From an uncultured Lachnospiraceae bacterium (GTDB lineage: Bacteria > Bacillota_A > Clostridia > Lachnospirales > Lachnospiraceae), in NCBI GenBank assembly GCA_900556645.1, contig USPJ01000039.1:1-7953 (forward strand): a stretch of 7,953 nt of DNA, given 5' to 3'. The first letter of the stretch is position 1; each line of letters begins with the position of its first letter. Below the pieces are notes generated by a model, which worked only from the letters and a program-made list of their open reading frames with translations, was not told where the DNA came from and ran no database searches. A program made the translations under genes and the position numbers. Below are positions 5,452 through 7,953 of the stretch, piece after piece.

Positions 5452-6252
5452 TTACAGGGTATCCAACAGTTTTTTCAGTTCCTGTAAAACCCCTTCTTCT
5501 TTCATAGGCGGTGCCAGAAAACGAGCCGCATTGCGTACCTCTTCTCTGGCGTCTCCTACGGCATAGCTGTAGTGTGCCTGTTGAAACATTTCCAGATCAT
5601 TGCTGTTATCCCCAAACACCATTGTCTCGTCTTTGGTTACCCCTAGATATTCCTGTACTTTTTTCAAAGAAACTCCCTTATTGGTTCCCCGGTTCATCAC
5701 ATCCATATAAATTATCCCGGAACAGGAAACCTGAAGCCGGTCTTTCCACTTCGGTGTAAAATAATCTGCGGTGGCTCCCTCTGCATCCTCGGGATGGTAG
5801 ATGGTCATTTTGATGCACGGCTCATCCAACGACTCCAGCGAATCCACCATGACACATTTGTAATTCATGCTCTCTTTCATAACCCGATACACATTCCTGT
5901 CATTCTCTGTAAAATATGCAAGTCCTGCCACACAATATGCACATTCGCATCCATTATTCATTTTCCTTACATCTCTTACCAACTCATGGGAAGTTTCCAG
6001 ACTCATCTGGGAAATATACAAATCCTTATCTTTCATCCTTACATGGGCACCATTATCGGCAATATAGATTAACTGTTCCCCCAGAGAAGAAAACAGATGC
6101 TCCAATGCCGGATGCTGTCTTCCGCTGGCAACCGCGATTCGGATTCCCTTTTTCAGAAGCTGTTCCATCATCGGATAGTAATCCTTATGAATGGTCGGTG
6201 TATTTACCGGTCCCAGAGTTCCATCCACATCTGTAACAATTAATTTTATCAT
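5452..6252 (-). CDS. Cof-type HAD-IIB family hydrolase (phosphatase)
   Basis: Haloacid dehalogenase-superfamily phosphatase of 266 residues, normal for the Cof/YidA group. Such enzymes remove phosphate from sugar phosphates, nucleotides or cofactors such as FMN or PLP, using Mg2+ and an aspartyl-phosphate. All motifs are present: I, DVDGT with nucleophile Asp8 and acid/base Asp10; II, Ser43 in VASGR; III, Lys192 (GTNKGVSL); IV, GDNSND at 214-219. The type-IIB cap lies between about residues 80 and 185. The ATG at 6250-6252 has AGAGGTGAT upstream and a strong promoter (6275-6302). It is convergent with the GntR gene and divergent from the AsnB-MnmA gene, so it is probably monocistronic and unrelated to the hyp operon. 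The substrate cannot be told. Confidence 0.92.
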   Translation of the reverse strand: MIKLIVTDVDGTLGPVNTPTIHKDYYPMMEQLLKKGIRIAVASGRQHPALEHLFSSLGEQLIYIADNGAHVRMKDKDLYISQMSLETSHELVRDVRKMNNGCECAYCVAGLAYFTENDRNVYRVMKESMNYKCVMVDSLESLDEPCIKMTIYHPEDAEGATADYFTPKWKDRLQVSCSGIIYMDVMNRGTNKGVSLKKVQEYLGVTKDETMVFGDNSNDLEMFQQAHYSYAVGDAREEVRNAARFLAPPMKEEGVLQELKKLLDTL

Positions 6253-6274
6253 CTTATCACCTCTTTTTATTCTA

Positions 6275-6302
6275 ATTATAGCATACTATCATAGACTGTA
6301 AA
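6275..6302 (-). promoter_or_regulatory. Extended -10 promoter of the HAD gene
   Basis: On the minus strand TTTACA (6302-6297), a 16-nt spacer, and a perfect TATAAT (6280-6275) with TGC just before it, forming an extended -10 TGNTATAAT. Predicted start is near 6268, leaving a leader of about 16 nt. Confidence 0.75.
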
Positions 6303-6313
6303 AAACAGTTTTT
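6295..6313 (+). other. Small hairpin with T-run before the AsnB-MnmA RBS
   Basis: ACTGT (6295-6299), five A, ACAGT (6305-6309), then a T-run to 6313, ending one base before GGAG. It has the form of a tiny terminator or attenuator in a leader too short for a T-box. Five base pairs is weak, and part of it is the -35 of the divergent HAD promoter, so it may be incidental. Confidence 0.25.
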
Positions 6314-6322
6314 GGAGTAATT

Positions 6323-7953
6323 ATGTGCAGTATTTCAGGATTTTTCCATCCTTCCTCCGATTATCTGAATGACGAGGAATTTTATCGACAGATTCTGTAT
6401 CGTATGATGCAGAGCTTACATCACCGGGGACCAGATTCCTCCGGCTGTCTGCTGAGCCGCCGCTGTGGTCTGGCTCATACAAGACTTTCCATTATAGATT
6501 TAAAAACAGGCTCCCAGCCTATGGAGCGAAAGATAAACGGCTATTCGTATCAGATTGCCTTCAACGGCGAAATCTACAACCTGCCGGATTTGAAAAATGA
6601 TTTGCTTTTGCAGGGCTGGAAGTTTCAAACCACCTCTGATACCGAGGTACTGCTTCTTGCCTTTTTGGAATACGGACCGGATTTTGTCAAAAAAGTAGAC
6701 GGTATCTTTTCTTTTGCCATCTATGATTCCCGGCATGAAACCATTTATCTCTTCCGTGATTATTTTGGAATTAAACCTCTTTTTTATACCTTTGCAGAGG
6801 ATACGCTTGTTTTTTCTTCGGAACTCAAAGGTCTTTTCTGCTTTCCCGGTATAGAGGCTGCGGTGGACAGTGACGGTCTGAATGAAATCTTTTCTCTGGG
6901 ACCTGCCAGAAGTCCCGGCAATGCCGTCTTCAAGAATATTCACGAATTAAAACCCGGCTATTATCTCGCATACAACCATTTTGGCATTCATCTGACAAAT
7001 TTCTGGCGTCTTTCTTCTATGCCCCACTGGGACAACTACGAAACCACCATTGAACGGACACGTTTTCTTTTGACCGATGCCATCAAACGGCAAATGGTAT
7101 CCGACGTTCCTATTTGTACCTTTCTCTCCGGCGGTGTAGATTCCAGTGTAGCAGCCTACCTGATGGTACAGGAAGGCTATGACTGTGCAGGTGCCACACT
7201 GAAACTTTATGATAATCCACAGTGCAGTTTCCCGGGACACCGTGCCTGCTGCACCCCATCTGATACTGAAGATGCCAGAAGCGTTGCCGCACGACTTGGA
7301 ATGCTCTATTACGTCTTCCCAATGCATGATGAATTCCGTCACAGCGTCATTGACAAATTTGCCGATACTTATCTGCACGGTGGCACACCGAACCCGTGTA
7401 TTGACTGTAACCGTTTTCTGAAATTCTCTGCCCTTCTCGACAAAGCAAGAGAACTTGGCTGTGAATACATCGCAAGCGGACACTATGCACGTCGTGAACA
7501 GGATCCGGAAACAGGACGTTTTATTCTGAAAAAGGGCCTCGATCCGACAAAAGATCAGAGCTATGTTCTCTACGCCATGACGCAGGATCAGTTGGCGCAT
7601 ACATTGTTTCCACTTGGCAGCTACACCAAAAAAGAGATTCGTCACATTGCCCAGGAACAGGGCTTTATCAATGCAGATAAACCGGACAGTCAGGATATCT
7701 GCTTCGTACCGGACGGAGATTATGCTTCCTTTATTGAACAGTATACCGGACAGTCTTCGGAACCTGGTGATTTCGTAGATAAAGAGGGCAACGTACTCGG
7801 CAAACACAAAGGTCAGATTCACTATACCATCGGTCAGCGCCGCGGTCTTGGAATTTCTGCACCGGAATCACTCTATGTATGTGGCAAATCCCTGGATTCC
7901 AACAAGGTTATCCTTGGCGGCAAACAGGATCTGATGAGCACCTGCTGTTACAT
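6323..7953 (+). CDS. AsnB glutaminase domain fused to MnmA tRNA 2-thiouridylase (runs off right edge)
   Basis: One open frame of 543 codons with no stop. Residues 1-205 are a class-II glutamine amidotransferase domain as in asparagine synthetase B: catalytic Cys2 (MCSISGF), HHRGPDSSG (33-41), RLSIIDL (54-60), AFNGEIYN (79-86), SDTE (105-108), RDYFGIKP (145-152). The AsnB linker and first synthetase strand continue to SDVPICTFLSGG (260-271). From the shared PP-loop SGGVDSS (269-275; bases 7127-7147) the sequence is MnmA: VAAYLM, ATLKLYDN (291-298), CCTPSDTEDAR (309-319), TPNPC with nucleophile Cys359, SGHYAR (385-390), KDQSYVLY (410-417) and DSQDIC with Cys460. MnmA thiolates U34 of Lys/Glu/Gln tRNAs; AsnB makes asparagine. 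The rest of the AsnB synthetase domain is missing and the MnmA N-terminal strand is replaced. About 75-90 residues lie beyond the edge. GGAG lies 5 nt before ATG 6323; TGC as codon 2 fixes the start. A real fusion and an assembly chimera are both possible. Confidence 0.82.
   Translation, partial: MCSISGFFHPSSDYLNDEEFYRQILYRMMQSLHHRGPDSSGCLLSRRCGLAHTRLSIIDLKTGSQPMERKINGYSYQIAFNGEIYNLPDLKNDLLLQGWKFQTTSDTEVLLLAFLEYGPDFVKKVDGIFSFAIYDSRHETIYLFRDYFGIKPLFYTFAEDTLVFSSELKGLFCFPGIEAAVDSDGLNEIFSLGPARSPGNAVFKNIHELKPGYYLAYNHFGIHLTNFWRLSSMPHWDNYETTIERTRFLLTDAIKRQMVSDVPICTFLSGGVDSSVAAYLMVQEGYDCAGATLKLYDNPQCSFPGHRACCTPSDTEDARSVAARLGMLYYVFPMHDEFRHSVIDKFADTYLHGGTPNPCIDCNRFLKFSALLDKARELGCEYIASGHYARREQDPETGRFILKKGLDPTKDQSYVLYAMTQDQLAHTLFPLGSYTKKEIRHIAQEQGFINADKPDSQDICFVPDGDYASFIEQYTGQSSEPGDFVDKEGNVLGKHKGQIHYTIGQRRGLGISAPESLYVCGKSLDSNKVILGGKQDLMSTCCY

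Noticed and set aside
6500..6943. 147-codon minus-strand open frame
   Set aside because: Antisense to the well-conserved glutaminase domain; no independent support.
6947..7822. 291-codon open frame on the minus strand opposite the AsnB-MnmA gene
   Set aside because: It lies wholly antisense to a frame with clear AsnB and MnmA motifs, has no RBS and no recognisable domain; a shadow of codon bias.

Overview
The window looks like a chromosomal segment from a low-to-moderate GC Gram-positive anaerobe, most likely a clostridium of the Lachnospiraceae type. This rests on the strong AGGAGG-type ribosome binding sites, short intergenic gaps, codon use, the clostridial-looking HypB, HypA and MATE sequences, and a large iron-sulfur flavoprotein typical of strict anaerobes. 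The genus cannot be fixed from the sequence alone.

Layout, left to right. Bases 1-576 (minus strand) are the N-terminal part of a MATE-family multidrug/organic-cation exporter that leaves the window at base 1. Bases 577-723 are non-coding and hold a bipartite hairpin with a U-run on the minus strand, which probably ends the next operon. Bases 724-4476 (minus strand) form a tight three-gene operon transcribed hypB, then a 901-residue multi-cluster Fe-S/FAD/NAD(P) oxidoreductase, then hypA, with gaps of only 15 and 18 nt. Bases 4477-4724 are a 248-bp divergent control region with two matched TGGT-N3-ACCA operators, one downstream of each predicted promoter, plus phased direct repeats and a dyad. 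Bases 4725-5429 (plus) encode a GntR/FadR-type repressor that very probably binds these operators. Bases 5452-6252 (minus) encode a Cof-type HAD phosphatase convergent with the regulator. From 6323 to the right edge (plus) runs an unbroken reading frame that starts as a class-II glutamine amidotransferase/asparagine synthetase (AsnB) and, exactly at the SGGVDSS pyrophosphate-loop motif, becomes the tRNA 2-thiouridylase MnmA.

How the parts may work together. HypA and HypB are nickel metallochaperones, yet no hydrogenase or other Hyp gene is in view. Their nickel-delivery genes enclose one large oxidoreductase, and the whole unit faces a FadR-like repressor with a shared operator. This suggests one regulated module linking nickel handling to a flavin/iron-sulfur redox enzyme.

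Two items most deserve follow-up: the AsnB-MnmA chimeric gene, which is either a real domain-swapped protein or an assembly chimera at a motif shared by both families, and the hypB-oxidoreductase-hypA module with its operator pair.
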